Part shown: positions 27,405-35,082 of the stretch, in pieces | Position numbering within the stretch: the first letter of the stretch is position 1 | How the letters are laid out: every line of letters begins with the position of its first letter | NCBI RefSeq assembly: GCF_003600895.1 | Contig: NZ_QYRP01000002.1 | Coordinates: 868,001 to 932,000, forward strand | Source: Nocardioides cavernaquae | Lineage (GTDB): Bacteria > Actinomycetota > Actinomycetes > Propionibacteriales > Nocardioidaceae | Reading direction: 5' to 3' | DNA length: 64,000 bases | The notes under the pieces: model-generated | Database searches by the model: none | Seen by the model: only the letters and a program-made list of their open reading frames with translations | What the model was told of the DNA's origin: nothing | Position numbers and translations under genes: made by a program

Positions 27405-29564
27405 ATGTTCGATGGAATCCTGCGGCGCACGTCGTCGCTCACCTGGCGGCATCCCCGTGCGCTGCTCGCCGCGATCCTGCTCTTCGCCGCCGTCGCGGGC
27501 TTCTTCGGCCACGACGTCGAGCGGCACCTCTCCGCAGCCGGGTTCGCCGATCCGGCTTCCCCGAGCGAGAAGGCCAGCCGGGTGCTGGCCGACGAGCTCG
27601 GCCACTCAGCAGAGCCCGGCCTGGTCGTGCTGGTCCGGCCCGCGGACGGCGACGTGCTCGACGTGGCAGACCCCGCCATCCGCGCGGAAGTGGGACGGCT
27701 CGCCGGCCAGGTGGCCAAGGGCGAGTACATCGGGCGCGTGGACAACCCGCTCACCGCACCCGACCCGGCAGCCACCGGTCTGGTCTCGACCACCCCAGAC
27801 GGCAAGGTGACCTCGCTGGTCCTCGCCGCCTACCTGACCGACCCTGACGTCGAGGACAAGGGCGGCGTCGCCGACGAGTCCGTGCGCAAGCTCGTGAAGT
27901 CGGACCTGGTCGACGTCGGTTTCGGTGGCTACGCCCCGAGCTTCAACGAGGTCAACGACCAGACCCGCGAGGACCTCACCAAGGCCGAGCTCATCGCCTT
28001 CCCGATCCTCGGCATCCTGCTGCTGCTGGTCTTCCGATCCCTGATCGCGATGTTCATCCCGCTCGTCGTCGGCGGTCTCTCGATCATCGGCACCCTGCTC
28101 GCACTGCGCATCATGTCGTCCTTCGTCGACACCTCCCTCTTCGCGCTGAACATCGCCACGGCGCTCTCACTCGGCCTGGCCGTGGACTACGCCTTGCTGA
28201 TCGTGTCGCGCCACCGCGAGGAGGTGGCGAAGCACGGCTACACGGAGACGGCCCTGCGCAACACGATCTCCTCGGCCGGGCGCACCGTGCTCTTCTCCGG
28301 CCTGACGGTGGCGGGTGCGATGACGGCCCTCGTCCTCATGCCCCAGCGTTTCCTCTACTCCATCGGAGTAGCGGGCGGCGTGGTCGGCATCCTCTCGGCA
28401 GTCATGGCCGTGCTCGTCGTTCCGGCCGTGCTGGCCTGGCTCGGGCCGAACGTCAACAAGTTCTCGATCCGCACGGGCCCGGCGGTCTCGGATGCGTCGA
28501 CCGGCTGGCTCCGGCTCGCGCGTGGCGTCATGCGCCGTCCGGTCCTGGTCGCGGTGGCCACGACAGTCGCCCTGCTCACGCTGGCCTGGCCCCTGGCCGA
28601 CACCCACCTGACCGGCCCGAGCTCACAGGCGGTCCCGCCCGGAGCACAGGCCTACGGCGTCACGCAGTACCTGAACGCGAACTACCCGCGCGCTGTCATG
28701 GAGGGCGTCTCCCTCACCGTCACCGGCGAAGTCAGCGACGCCGAGCTCGAGCGGCTGACCCGGGAGGTCGGCGCCGTCGCACACGTCGACGGAGCGGTGC
28801 CGCCGTTCCAGCGTGTGTCGGACGACCTCGCCGTGACCACGCTCGCACTCGACGGACCGGCCCTGTCCGAGACCTCCCAGGACGCCGTCCGCGAGATCAA
28901 GGACCTCTCCGTCGGCAGCGGGGAGCTGCTGGTGTCCGGCAACACCGCGCGGTTCATCGACCAGAAGGTTTCCCTCGCCCAGAACGCACCCATGGTCGTC
29001 GGACTGATCGTGCTGCTCACCCTGGTCCTGCTCTTCCTGCTGACCGGCTCGGTGCTGCTGCCGCTCAAGACGCTGGTCATGAACGCCCTCACACTCTCCG
29101 CGGTGCTGGGCATCCTGGTCATCGTCTTCGAGAAGAAGGTGGGCGCCAGCCTGCTCGACTACCCCGGCCCGTATGCCGTCGAGGTGACCAGCATGGTCTT
29201 CCTGTTCGTCGTGACCTTCGCACTCGCCACCGACTACGCAGTGCTGGTCATGGCGCGGATCAAGGAGCTGCGCGACGGTGGCATGACGAACGAGGAGGCC
29301 GTCGCCCAGGGTGTCGCCCGCACCGGCCGGATCATCAGCGCTGCAGCACTCATGATCGCGGTGGTCTTCGCCGCCTTCGCGGTCAGCCCGGTCTTCTTCA
29401 TGAAGCAGATCGCGGTCGGCATGGCCCTGGCGGTGATCATCGACGCGACCGTCGTACGCGCACTGCTGGTGCCGTCGCTCATGCGCCTGCTCGGTGAGGC
29501 GAACTGGTGGGCGCCGAAGCCGCTGCGGCGGTTCCACGAGCGGTTCGGCATCCGCGAGGGCTGA
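27405..29564 (+). CDS. MMPL-family RND transporter
   Basis: 719 aa, MmpL/RND-type exporter. A first TM (LLAAILLFAAVAGFF), an extracytoplasmic loop of ~150 residues, a cluster of TMs with the MMPL core (LSLGLAVDYALLIVSRHREE; GLTVAGAMTALVLMP), a second large loop, and a second TM cluster (FALATDYAVLVMARIKELRD). Proton-relay-type Asp residues occur in both DYA motifs. Actinobacterial MMPL proteins move lipids or hydrophobic drugs. Probably regulated by the divergent HxlR protein. Confidence 0.94.
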   Translation: MFDGILRRTSSLTWRHPRALLAAILLFAAVAGFFGHDVERHLSAAGFADPASPSEKASRVLADELGHSAEPGLVVLVRPADGDVLDVADPAIRAEVGRLAGQVAKGEYIGRVDNPLTAPDPAATGLVSTTPDGKVTSLVLAAYLTDPDVEDKGGVADESVRKLVKSDLVDVGFGGYAPSFNEVNDQTREDLTKAELIAFPILGILLLLVFRSLIAMFIPLVVGGLSIIGTLLALRIMSSFVDTSLFALNIATALSLGLAVDYALLIVSRHREEVAKHGYTETALRNTISSAGRTVLFSGLTVAGAMTALVLMPQRFLYSIGVAGGVVGILSAVMAVLVVPAVLAWLGPNVNKFSIRTGPAVSDASTGWLRLARGVMRRPVLVAVATTVALLTLAWPLADTHLTGPSSQAVPPGAQAYGVTQYLNANYPRAVMEGVSLTVTGEVSDAELERLTREVGAVAHVDGAVPPFQRVSDDLAVTTLALDGPALSETSQDAVREIKDLSVGSGELLVSGNTARFIDQKVSLAQNAPMVVGLIVLLTLVLLFLLTGSVLLPLKTLVMNALTLSAVLGILVIVFEKKVGASLLDYPGPYAVEVTSMVFLFVVTFALATDYAVLVMARIKELRDGGMTNEEAVAQGVARTGRIISAAALMIAVVFAAFAVSPVFFMKQIAVGMALAVIIDATVVRALLVPSLMRLLGEANWWAPKPLRRFHERFGIREG

Positions 29565-29577
29565 GCCCCGCGGCGCC

Positions 29578-30006
29578 TCAGTCGTCCTTCTTGCCCTTGC
29601 CCTTGCTCTCGTCGTCATCGCCGTCGTCGTTGCCCTTGCCGGACTTCTCCTCGCCCTGGTTGCCGCCGCCCGACTGGTCAGGCGGGGTGGCGGTCCGGGT
29701 GGGCGTGGGCGACGGGGTCACGGCCGGCGGCGGGGTCGGGAGCGCGTTGAGCATCCGCGTCGCCGCGGCGATCACACGGTCGGCATCGGCATGATCGAGA
29801 TCGCCCGCGGCACGGGCCTCCTCGGTCGAGGTGATCAGGGCGCGCAGCGCGGCACGCGCCTGGCGCCAGTGACCGTCGGCAATGAGCCCGTCGATCGCCT
29901 CCAGCTGTGTGCCGAGGGCAGGCACGGCCTCGGCAGGTGTGGGTTCGGCATCGCCGCAGCCACCGAGCAGGAGGACGGTGGCGAGCGCGAACGCGAGGCG
30001 CTTCAC
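29578..30006 (-). CDS. Small lipoprotein with charged low-complexity tail
   Basis: 142 aa. Lipobox LLGGC gives a lipidated Cys17. The mature region is helical for ~75 residues (LGTQLEAIDGLIADGHWRQARAAL), then Pro/Thr-rich, ending in a strongly charged Gly/Lys/Asp tail (GNDDGDDDESKGKGKKDD). Its ATG overlaps the kinase stop (ATGA), so it is the kinase's translational partner. The kinase's own extracytoplasmic tail also contains HEAIHG/LAGL helical material, so the two may interact. Function unknown. Confidence 0.78.
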   Translation of the reverse strand: MKRLAFALATVLLLGGCGDAEPTPAEAVPALGTQLEAIDGLIADGHWRQARAALRALITSTEEARAAGDLDHADADRVIAAATRMLNALPTPPPAVTPSPTPTRTATPPDQSGGGNQGEEKSGKGNDDGDDDESKGKGKKDD

Positions 30007-31067
30007 GGCGTGCTCCCGTGGATCGCCTCGTGCAGGCCGGCGAGCGGCGCCCGCAGATCCGTGCGTACGTCAGTGGGCACGGGCGGCACCATCGGGTTGT
30101 CGTCCTCTGCACCTCCGACCACGAACCAGCCAGCGACGAGCGCGATGGCGGCGACCCCGACCCCGGCCATGACCTGGAGGCGCCTGGGCCGGCCCGGCAC
30201 CTGGAGGGGTGGGGGTTCCCGCAGGACCTGGGTCTCCGTAGCGAGGTCGAAGGGAGCGGTCCGCTCGGCGTCACTCCCGTCCAGGGCGGCGACGACCCGG
30301 TCCGCTGTCGGCCGCGCCGATGGGTCAAGAGCGGTCATCGCGGTCAGCAGCTCGACCCAGCGCTCGCCGAGCCCGGACGGGACGAGGGGCGGAGCCTGGA
30401 GGCGCGCGTAGACGACCTCGGACGTGGTGCCGCGGAAGGGTCGCTCCCCCGTCAGCGCCTCGAGCAGCATCAGCCCGAGCGAGTAGACGTCAGCAGCCCC
30501 GGAGAGGTCGCCTCCACTCACCTGCTCCGGCGCGAGGTACGCCGGCGAGCCGATCGCCTGCCCCATCGCCGTGTGGCGGGTGGCACCGTCGACCAGCTGC
30601 GCGATGCCGAAGTCGGCCAGCAGCACCCGGTCGTCATTGCCGAGCAGCACGTTGCCCGGCTTCACGTCACGGTGCACGATGCCCTGCTCGTGCGCATAGG
30701 CGAGGGCCGCGGCGACTTCACGGCCGATCCGGGTGACCTCGGCGTGCGCCAGAAGTCCCTCTGCGAAGCGCCGGCTCAGCGTCGTACCGTCGACGAGCTC
30801 CATCACCAGGAACATCTGCTCGTCGTTCAGCCCGGCGTCGAGGAGAGTCACGATCCCGGGGTGGCTCAGCCGGGCGACCGTCCGCGCCTCGGTGGCGAAC
30901 CGGAGCCGGCCCGTCTCGCCCTCCGCCTGCTCGCGCAGAGCCTTCACGGCGACGGGCCGATGGAGCTGCACGTCCGTCGCGCGGTAGACATCGGCCATGC
31001 CACCCCGGCCGATGAGCTCCTCGAGGAGGTACCGGTCAGCGACCCGTGACCCGACTTCCCACGTCAT
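30003..31067 (-). CDS. Serine/threonine protein kinase (Pkn type)
   Basis: 354 aa eukaryotic-like receptor kinase. Gly loop IGRGGMADVY (residues 19-28), catalytic Lys42 (VAVKAL), HRDVKPGN with Asp134, DFG at 152-154, APE at 179-181. A juxtamembrane linker leads to one TM helix at about 298-319 (LQVMAGVGVAAIALVAGWFVV) and a short outer segment of ~35 residues without PASTA domains. It senses something at the membrane and phosphorylates cytosolic targets; the ligand is unknown. Confidence 0.95.
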   Translation of the reverse strand: MTWEVGSRVADRYLLEELIGRGGMADVYRATDVQLHRPVAVKALREQAEGETGRLRFATEARTVARLSHPGIVTLLDAGLNDEQMFLVMELVDGTTLSRRFAEGLLAHAEVTRIGREVAAALAYAHEQGIVHRDVKPGNVLLGNDDRVLLADFGIAQLVDGATRHTAMGQAIGSPAYLAPEQVSGGDLSGAADVYSLGLMLLEALTGERPFRGTTSEVVYARLQAPPLVPSGLGERWVELLTAMTALDPSARPTADRVVAALDGSDAERTAPFDLATETQVLREPPPLQVPGRPRRLQVMAGVGVAAIALVAGWFVVGGAEDDNPMVPPVPTDVRTDLRAPLAGLHEAIHGSTP

Positions 31068-31076
31068 GCATCCAGC

Positions 31077-31802
31077 CTACGGAGTGTCTTCACCACGCCA
31101 GGTGACACCCTCACGGATCACCCGGGCGGGGACTCCCGCGACGGCCGTCCGCGGCGGGACCTTCTGGCCGCGGACCATGCTCCGCATGCCGACGACAGCA
31201 CCGTCACCGATCTCCACGTGGCCGCTGATGATCACGTCGCGCCCGAGCCAGACGTGCCGGCCGAAGCGCACGTGCGCGCCGTACGAGTTGATGCGGGCGC
31301 CGGTCTCGACGTCCTCGAGGCGGTGCATGTCGTCGGTGACGATGTAGACGTAGGCCGCCCAGAGCTGGTCGGGCTGGCAGACGATCGAGCCGCCGTTGCG
31401 CGCGTCGACGACAGCACCGCGGGTCGCCACGACGCCCTCGTTGAGCACGATCGTGGACTCGCCACCGCAGTAGATGTCGGCGGCGGTCATGAAGGTGTTG
31501 GGGCCGATGAAGACAGTCGCGCTGTCGCCACCGATCAGCAGGCTCGAGAACCACTCCATGCCGGTGCCGAGCACGATCAGCACGTCGCGGAACGGGTAGG
31601 TCGCCATGACCTCGATCAGCTTCTCGGGCACGGTCATGCCGTCGCGCAGGTAGAGCGCGTTGCCGTGCTCGTGCCACCACTCCGGCAGCGGACCGGTCAC
31701 GTTGCGAAGCGTGAGGTCGTCGAGGACCTCCGGCAGGACGCCGCTGTTGACCAGGCGCGAGCGGTGCTCGGCGGTCAGCGGCTCGCCGCGGGTCCAGGAC
31801 AT
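31077..31802 (-). CDS. Hexapeptide-repeat acyltransferase-like protein
   Basis: 241 aa. The C-terminal half shows left-handed beta-helix hexapeptide repeats (VRFGRHVWLGRDVIISGHVEIGDGAVVGMRSMV) and the closing motif AVAGVPARVIREG typical of O-acetyltransferases of the LacA/NodL type. The N-terminal ~110 residues are atypical (MSWTRGEPLTAEHRSRL...FIGPNTFMTAADIYCGGESTIVLNEG), with a less regular beta-helix. Acceptor unknown; cell-wall or polysaccharide acetylation is a guess. Confidence 0.85.
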   Translation of the reverse strand: MSWTRGEPLTAEHRSRLVNSGVLPEVLDDLTLRNVTGPLPEWWHEHGNALYLRDGMTVPEKLIEVMATYPFRDVLIVLGTGMEWFSSLLIGGDSATVFIGPNTFMTAADIYCGGESTIVLNEGVVATRGAVVDARNGGSIVCQPDQLWAAYVYIVTDDMHRLEDVETGARINSYGAHVRFGRHVWLGRDVIISGHVEIGDGAVVGMRSMVRGQKVPPRTAVAGVPARVIREGVTWRGEDTP

Positions 31803-31844
31803 GCCGCTCAGGATACGGGTACGACGCGTCCCCAGCGTCGGTGA

Positions 31845-32444
31845 TCAGCTCGCAGGACCTGCGCGGTCGGCCGCCGCCACGAGCATGTCGACGCAGTGCT
31901 CGACCAGCCGGTCGCGGCCGACGTCCAGCGTGCCTCCCAGGAACTGGGTGAACAGGGCCGTCAGCGCACCGACGAGCTCCACGGAGAGCAGCCGCCTGGC
32001 GTCCTCGGCGACATCACCCTGGAAGGCCGTGGCGACGAGGTCGAAGAACTCCGGCTGGTGACCGAGTCCGACCTCGACCAGGACCTGCTCCCGATACGGC
32101 GCGAGCATGAGCACCCGGCCCTTCTCCGGACTGTCGATCACCAGGCTCACGAAGGCGTCGACGGCCGCCGACGCGAGCGCGCGGTAGTCGCCACCGCTCT
32201 CGGCCGCCTCCACCAGCGCAACCCGAGCCTGCGCCGTGACGTCCTCGAAGACCGCGCGGACGAAGTCGTCACGGTTGCCGAAGATCTCGTAGAAGTAGCG
32301 CTCCGTCACACCGGTCGAGCGACAGACTGCCCGCACGTTGACAGCACCACCCTCGATCGCGCCGAGCAGCCCGACGCCCGCGTCGAGCATGGCGCGACGG
32401 CGTACGGCGTTGCGGTCGGGCTGAGCGTCAGAGGGAGCGGGCAC
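31845..32444 (-). CDS. TetR-family transcriptional regulator
   Basis: 199 aa. N-terminal helix-turn-helix: NAVRRRAMLDAGVGLLGAI, then VNVRAVCRSTGVTERYFYEIFGNRDDFVRAVF, which contains the usual Y-F-(Y/H)-x-F recognition pattern. The C-terminal ligand domain is not assignable. It stands between the hexapeptide protein and the cobalt-uptake genes on the same strand, so its target could be either; no clear palindrome was found next to it. Confidence 0.9.
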   Translation of the reverse strand: MPAPSDAQPDRNAVRRRAMLDAGVGLLGAIEGGAVNVRAVCRSTGVTERYFYEIFGNRDDFVRAVFEDVTAQARVALVEAAESGGDYRALASAAVDAFVSLVIDSPEKGRVLMLAPYREQVLVEVGLGHQPEFFDLVATAFQGDVAEDARRLLSVELVGALTALFTQFLGGTLDVGRDRLVEHCVDMLVAAADRAGPAS

Positions 32445-32470
32445 CGGGTCAGGCTAGCGAGTCGGGCCGG

Positions 32471-32845
32471 TCAACAGGGATCGACTGTCAGCAGCTCGGG
32501 ACGCTCGCCGATCTTCGCGCGGATCAGCAGCGGCGGCTCGACCACACCGGGGCCACCCGCCTGCACCCAGTCGATCACCGCCTGGGTCTCGCGCGGGAAG
32601 AGGATGCGCGCCAGCCAGACGGGCTTCACGCCAGCCGCGCGCTGGGCGGGCGCGGGCGACACGACGACCACGTTGGAGCGCTCACACGCCAGGAGGCACT
32701 GCGAGACGACGACCCGGCCGAAGCCGGCAACGCCCTCTCGCAGTGCCTCCAGCTGAGCGTCATGATCGGCGCTCGGGTGCTTGCGTGTGGTGCCGCAGCA
32801 GCAGTCACGGCAGACCGTGACTGCTGGCCCGGCAGTGGAGCTCAC
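32471..32845 (-). CDS. Thioredoxin-like [2Fe-2S] ferredoxin associated with cobalt uptake
   Basis: 124 aa, GTG start at 32843-32845 overlapping the cbtA stop (GTGA). Cysteines at residues 12, 15-17 (VCRDCCCGTTRK) and 50 and 54 (VVSQCLLACERSN) fit the thioredoxin-fold 2Fe-2S group (C-x4-C...C-x3-C). Similar ferredoxins follow cbtBA in B12 loci. It may supply electrons for corrin or cobalt chemistry; this is inferred from context. Confidence 0.83.
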   Translation of the reverse strand: MSSTAGPAVTVCRDCCCGTTRKHPSADHDAQLEALREGVAGFGRVVVSQCLLACERSNVVVVSPAPAQRAAGVKPVWLARILFPRETQAVIDWVQAGGPGVVEPPLLIRAKIGERPELLTVDPC

Positions 32846-33612
32846 GCTGCGACGGTCGCCCGGTCCGGCTCGACAGCTGCAGCCTTGCGGCTGACCAGCA
32901 GGCCGAAGACCAGGCCGATCACCGCGAAGACGGCCGCGCGCAGGCCGATCGAGGCGATCCGGAAGTCCCACACGATCTGTGCGCCCATGTCGGAGGCGAT
33001 CGAGTCCGGCGAGTCCGGGATCGCGACCAGCGCGGCCGCGAGCACCACGACGAACGACACGGCAACGATCGAGATCCGGGCAGGGGCGGACAGGTTCTTC
33101 TCGGAGAGGAACCTGTCGAACGAGAACGCAGCGATGAGCAGCGCGACCGAGATGATGATCGTGAGCAGGAAGACCAGCTCGCGCTGGTTGACCGAGCCCG
33201 GGTCGCCGACGGCCGGCGGGTTGGCCGGGATGGTGAGCATCGGGGCGAGGGCGAACGCGAGGAAGCCGAGCGCCGCGAGCGCCAGCGAGCGACCGAAGTC
33301 CGTCGCACCGGGCAGGCGGTGCCGGGTAGCTGCGAAGACGACCGCGAACACCACACCGAACAGCAGGCCGATGATCAGCGCGGTGCCCATGCCGCCGATC
33401 ACCTGCAGGGTGCGGGAGACCAGCGGGTCCTCGGTGTGAACGTGGCCACCGGCGGCGATGAGCGCCTTCGTCTCCTCGGCACCTCGCGCGTCCTCGACCT
33501 TGAGGGCTTGGCGCAGGACCGGCTCGACGACGAGCCAGAGCATCAGCGCGGCGGCGCAGCCCGCAGCAGCTCCGGCCGCAAGTCCGCGGCGGAGCAGGTC
33601 ACCCAGGCTCAT
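32842..33612 (-). CDS. cbtA: Cobalt transporter subunit CbtA
   Basis: 256 aa integral membrane protein with about six TM helices (LRRGLAAGAAAGCAAALMLWLVV; IGGMGTALIIGLLFGVVFAVVFA; LALAALGFLAFALAPML; LVFLLTIIISVALLIAAF; ISIVAVSFVVVLAAALVAI; AAVFAVIGLVFGLLVS). The His-containing HVHTEDPLV loop is compatible with metal handling. CbtA is the predicted cobalt importer found downstream of cobalamin riboswitches, as here. Translationally coupled to cbtB (TGATG) and to the ferredoxin. Confidence 0.92.
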   Translation of the reverse strand: MSLGDLLRRGLAAGAAAGCAAALMLWLVVEPVLRQALKVEDARGAEETKALIAAGGHVHTEDPLVSRTLQVIGGMGTALIIGLLFGVVFAVVFAATRHRLPGATDFGRSLALAALGFLAFALAPMLTIPANPPAVGDPGSVNQRELVFLLTIIISVALLIAAFSFDRFLSEKNLSAPARISIVAVSFVVVLAAALVAIPDSPDSIASDMGAQIVWDFRIASIGLRAAVFAVIGLVFGLLVSRKAAAVEPDRATVAA

Positions 33613-33791
33613 CAGTGACAGGGAACGCCGAGCGCGTGACGCGCGTCGTGCGTGAGCTCGTGGAGGTACTCGGCCTGGCCGGCGCTGAGCAGCGCGCCGT
33701 TCTCCTGCGTGAGCAGGTAGAAGGCAAACAGGGCGACGACCGCCAGGGCCCAGGCCCAGGCGGGAACGCGAATCGCGGTGAGGTTGGTCAT
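33612..33791 (-). CDS. cbtB: Cobalt transporter subunit CbtB
   Basis: 59 aa. One TM helix (VPAWAWALAVVALFAFYLL) followed by a short His-rich C-terminus (YLHELTHDARHALGVPCH), the CbtB hallmark for metal binding. The ATG at 33789-33791 follows AAGAGGG; the longer frame runs through the riboswitch and was rejected. It is the first gene after the riboswitch and overlaps cbtA. Confidence 0.93.
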   Translation of the reverse strand: MTNLTAIRVPAWAWALAVVALFAFYLLTQENGALLSAGQAEYLHELTHDARHALGVPCH

Positions 33792-33827
33792 TGGTGACCC
33801 TCTTTCTTCCATTTCCTCGTGGGTGTG

Positions 33828-34005
33828 TGCCGCAGCCGGTCTCCTGGCTTCCGGATCAACGCCCCACCTCGCCTTCCCAGCCGAAGCCAGTGGCAGGTTG
33901 AGGAGGGGCTCCTCGGTCACAGTGGCGAGGACCACGCCGGAATCTCACCGGCTTCCCGTGCACTGCAGCAAGGCCACCTTCTCACGAGAGGGGGTGCAGC
34001 TGTCC
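33828..34005 (-). promoter_or_regulatory. Cobalamin riboswitch controlling cbtBA-ferredoxin
   Basis: Read on the minus strand the region contains GGAAGCCGGTGAGATTCCGG, CGCCACTGTGA and the B12 box AAGCCAGGAGACC (33836-33848), in the order and spacing of adenosylcobalamin riboswitches. It ends about 40 bases before the cbtB start, so control is likely at translation initiation or by a terminator in that gap. High B12 should shut off cobalt uptake. Confidence 0.95.
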
Positions 34006-34124
34006 ATGCGATCGGGGGACGGAACGCGTCGTGCACATGTGATGCAGCCCTCCGTCCGGCTTACCTGCCTGTAACCAAAAGTGCACTTGCTCGCTACTCA
34101 TTGAGTTCACCATGGATCCAACGC

Positions 34125-34172
34125 CCGGCGAGACCCGCCGGCGCCGACAAAACGGGGGAACCGCGAGTCGGC
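34125..34172 (+). promoter_or_regulatory. Structured leader upstream of the 68-aa gene
   Basis: Two consecutive perfect stems: CCGGCG (34125-34130)/CGCCGG (34136-34141), and GCCGAC (34143-34148)/GTCGGC (34167-34172) enclosing AAAACGGGGGAACCGCGA. A weaker CTCAG/CTGAG pair (34172-34176, 34186-34190) reaches the ribosome-binding site. The purine-rich loop is reminiscent of riboswitch cores, but I cannot assign a known class. Confidence 0.4.
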
Positions 34173-34200
34173 TCAGCGACCCACACTGAGGAGGCCCACC

Positions 34201-34407
34201 ATGACGATTCACCAGATCGACCAGAACGCCGCCACCCGCGCCGGCTCCAGCCCCGCCACCCGCGCGGCCACGGAAGTCAGCAAGCGCACCGATTCCCAGG
34301 TCCGCCACGCGCGTGAGCTCGTTTCGCTCTTCGACCGGCACCGCGAGCTGCGCGGCGTGAGCGCCATGGCCGACTTCTTCGACGACGCAGTGCGCTGGAC
34401 TGCCTGA
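34201..34407 (+). CDS. Small hypothetical protein (68 aa)
   Basis: 68 aa, soluble and charged: MTIHQIDQNAATRAGSS..., Ala/Thr-rich N-terminus, then an amphipathic helix VRHARELVSLFDRHREL and a C-terminus ADFFDDAVRWTA. A strong GAGGAGG ribosome-binding site precedes the ATG and a 20-bp-stem terminator follows, so it is a self-contained transcription unit with a folded-looking leader. No family recognised. Confidence 0.75.
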   Translation: MTIHQIDQNAATRAGSSPATRAATEVSKRTDSQVRHARELVSLFDRHRELRGVSAMADFFDDAVRWTA

Positions 34408-34415
34408 TCCAGCCA

Positions 34416-34458
34416 CGCAGCAGCGGCGGTCCCGGTCTCCGGGACCGCCGCTGCTGCG
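34416..34458 (+). terminator. Strong intrinsic terminator, perfect 20-bp stem
   Basis: Arms 34416-34435 and 34439-34458 are perfectly complementary over 20 bases with a 3-base TCT loop; a short TTCCT run follows. It sits 9 bases after the stop of the 68-aa gene and before the DUF421 gene. Confidence 0.88.
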
Positions 34459-34485
34459 TTCCTGCCCGGGCGCCACAATGAACGC

Positions 34486-35082
34486 GTGACCGACGAGATC
34501 AGCCAGGGCCAGTTCGCCGACGGGGTGCTGGCCGACGTGCTGCTCGCGATCGCGATGACGATCATCGCGACGACGGTGATCTACCTGGTCTTCGTCGCCC
34601 TGGTCCGGGTGCTGGGCACCCGCACGATGGCGAACCTCTCCACCTTCGACTTCGCCTGCATGGTCGCCGTCGGCGCCGTCGTCGGCCGCACCGCCGTGCT
34701 CGCCAAGCCCAACCTGCTCACCGGCGTGGTCGCCCTGATCACGCTCTTCTGCCTCCAGGGCACGTTCGGCTTCATCCGCGCCCGTGAGCGCGGCAACCGT
34801 TGGGTCAACCCGCGACCGGTCGTCCTGGCCCGCGACGGGGTCGTCGACCACGACGCCCTGCGCCGCGTGCACCTGGTCGAGGATGAGCTGCGCTTCGCCG
34901 TACGCCGCGCAGGCCTGCCCGGCCTGGCTGCCGTCGGCCTGGTGGTGCTGGAGTCGAACGGATCGATCAGCGTGATCCGGGCGGCCCACCGCGAGGCCTG
35001 GCTCGAGGCTGACCTCCCTGGTGCGATCGTCCCCGTTGCCGACGAAACCGCCTCAGACGAGGCCGGTACGCCGCAGGGCTGA
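34486..35082 (+). CDS. DUF421 (YetF-like) membrane protein
   Basis: 198 aa with GTG start at 34486. Three TM helices at the N-terminus (LLAIAMTIIATTVIYLVFVAL; FACMVAVGAVVGRTAVL; GVVALITLFCLQGTFGFI) are followed by the DUF421 cytoplasmic domain (PRPVVLARDGVVDHDALRRVHLVEDELRFAVRRAGLPGLAAV...LESNGSISVI). The RxLGKR-like VRVLGTRTMANLSTFDF motif is present. Function of the family is poorly known. Its 3' end overlaps the convergent cobC by 30 bases. Confidence 0.92.
   Translation: MTDEISQGQFADGVLADVLLAIAMTIIATTVIYLVFVALVRVLGTRTMANLSTFDFACMVAVGAVVGRTAVLAKPNLLTGVVALITLFCLQGTFGFIRARERGNRWVNPRPVVLARDGVVDHDALRRVHLVEDELRFAVRRAGLPGLAAVGLVVLESNGSISVIRAAHREAWLEADLPGAIVPVADETASDEAGTPQG

Noticed and set aside
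33612..33935. Longer cbtB frame beginning at 33935
   Set aside because: The extension translates the riboswitch, and CbtB homology starts at 33791.
34416..34458. Regulatory palindrome
   Set aside because: The 20-bp stem with a 3-base loop immediately after a stop codon is better explained as a terminator.
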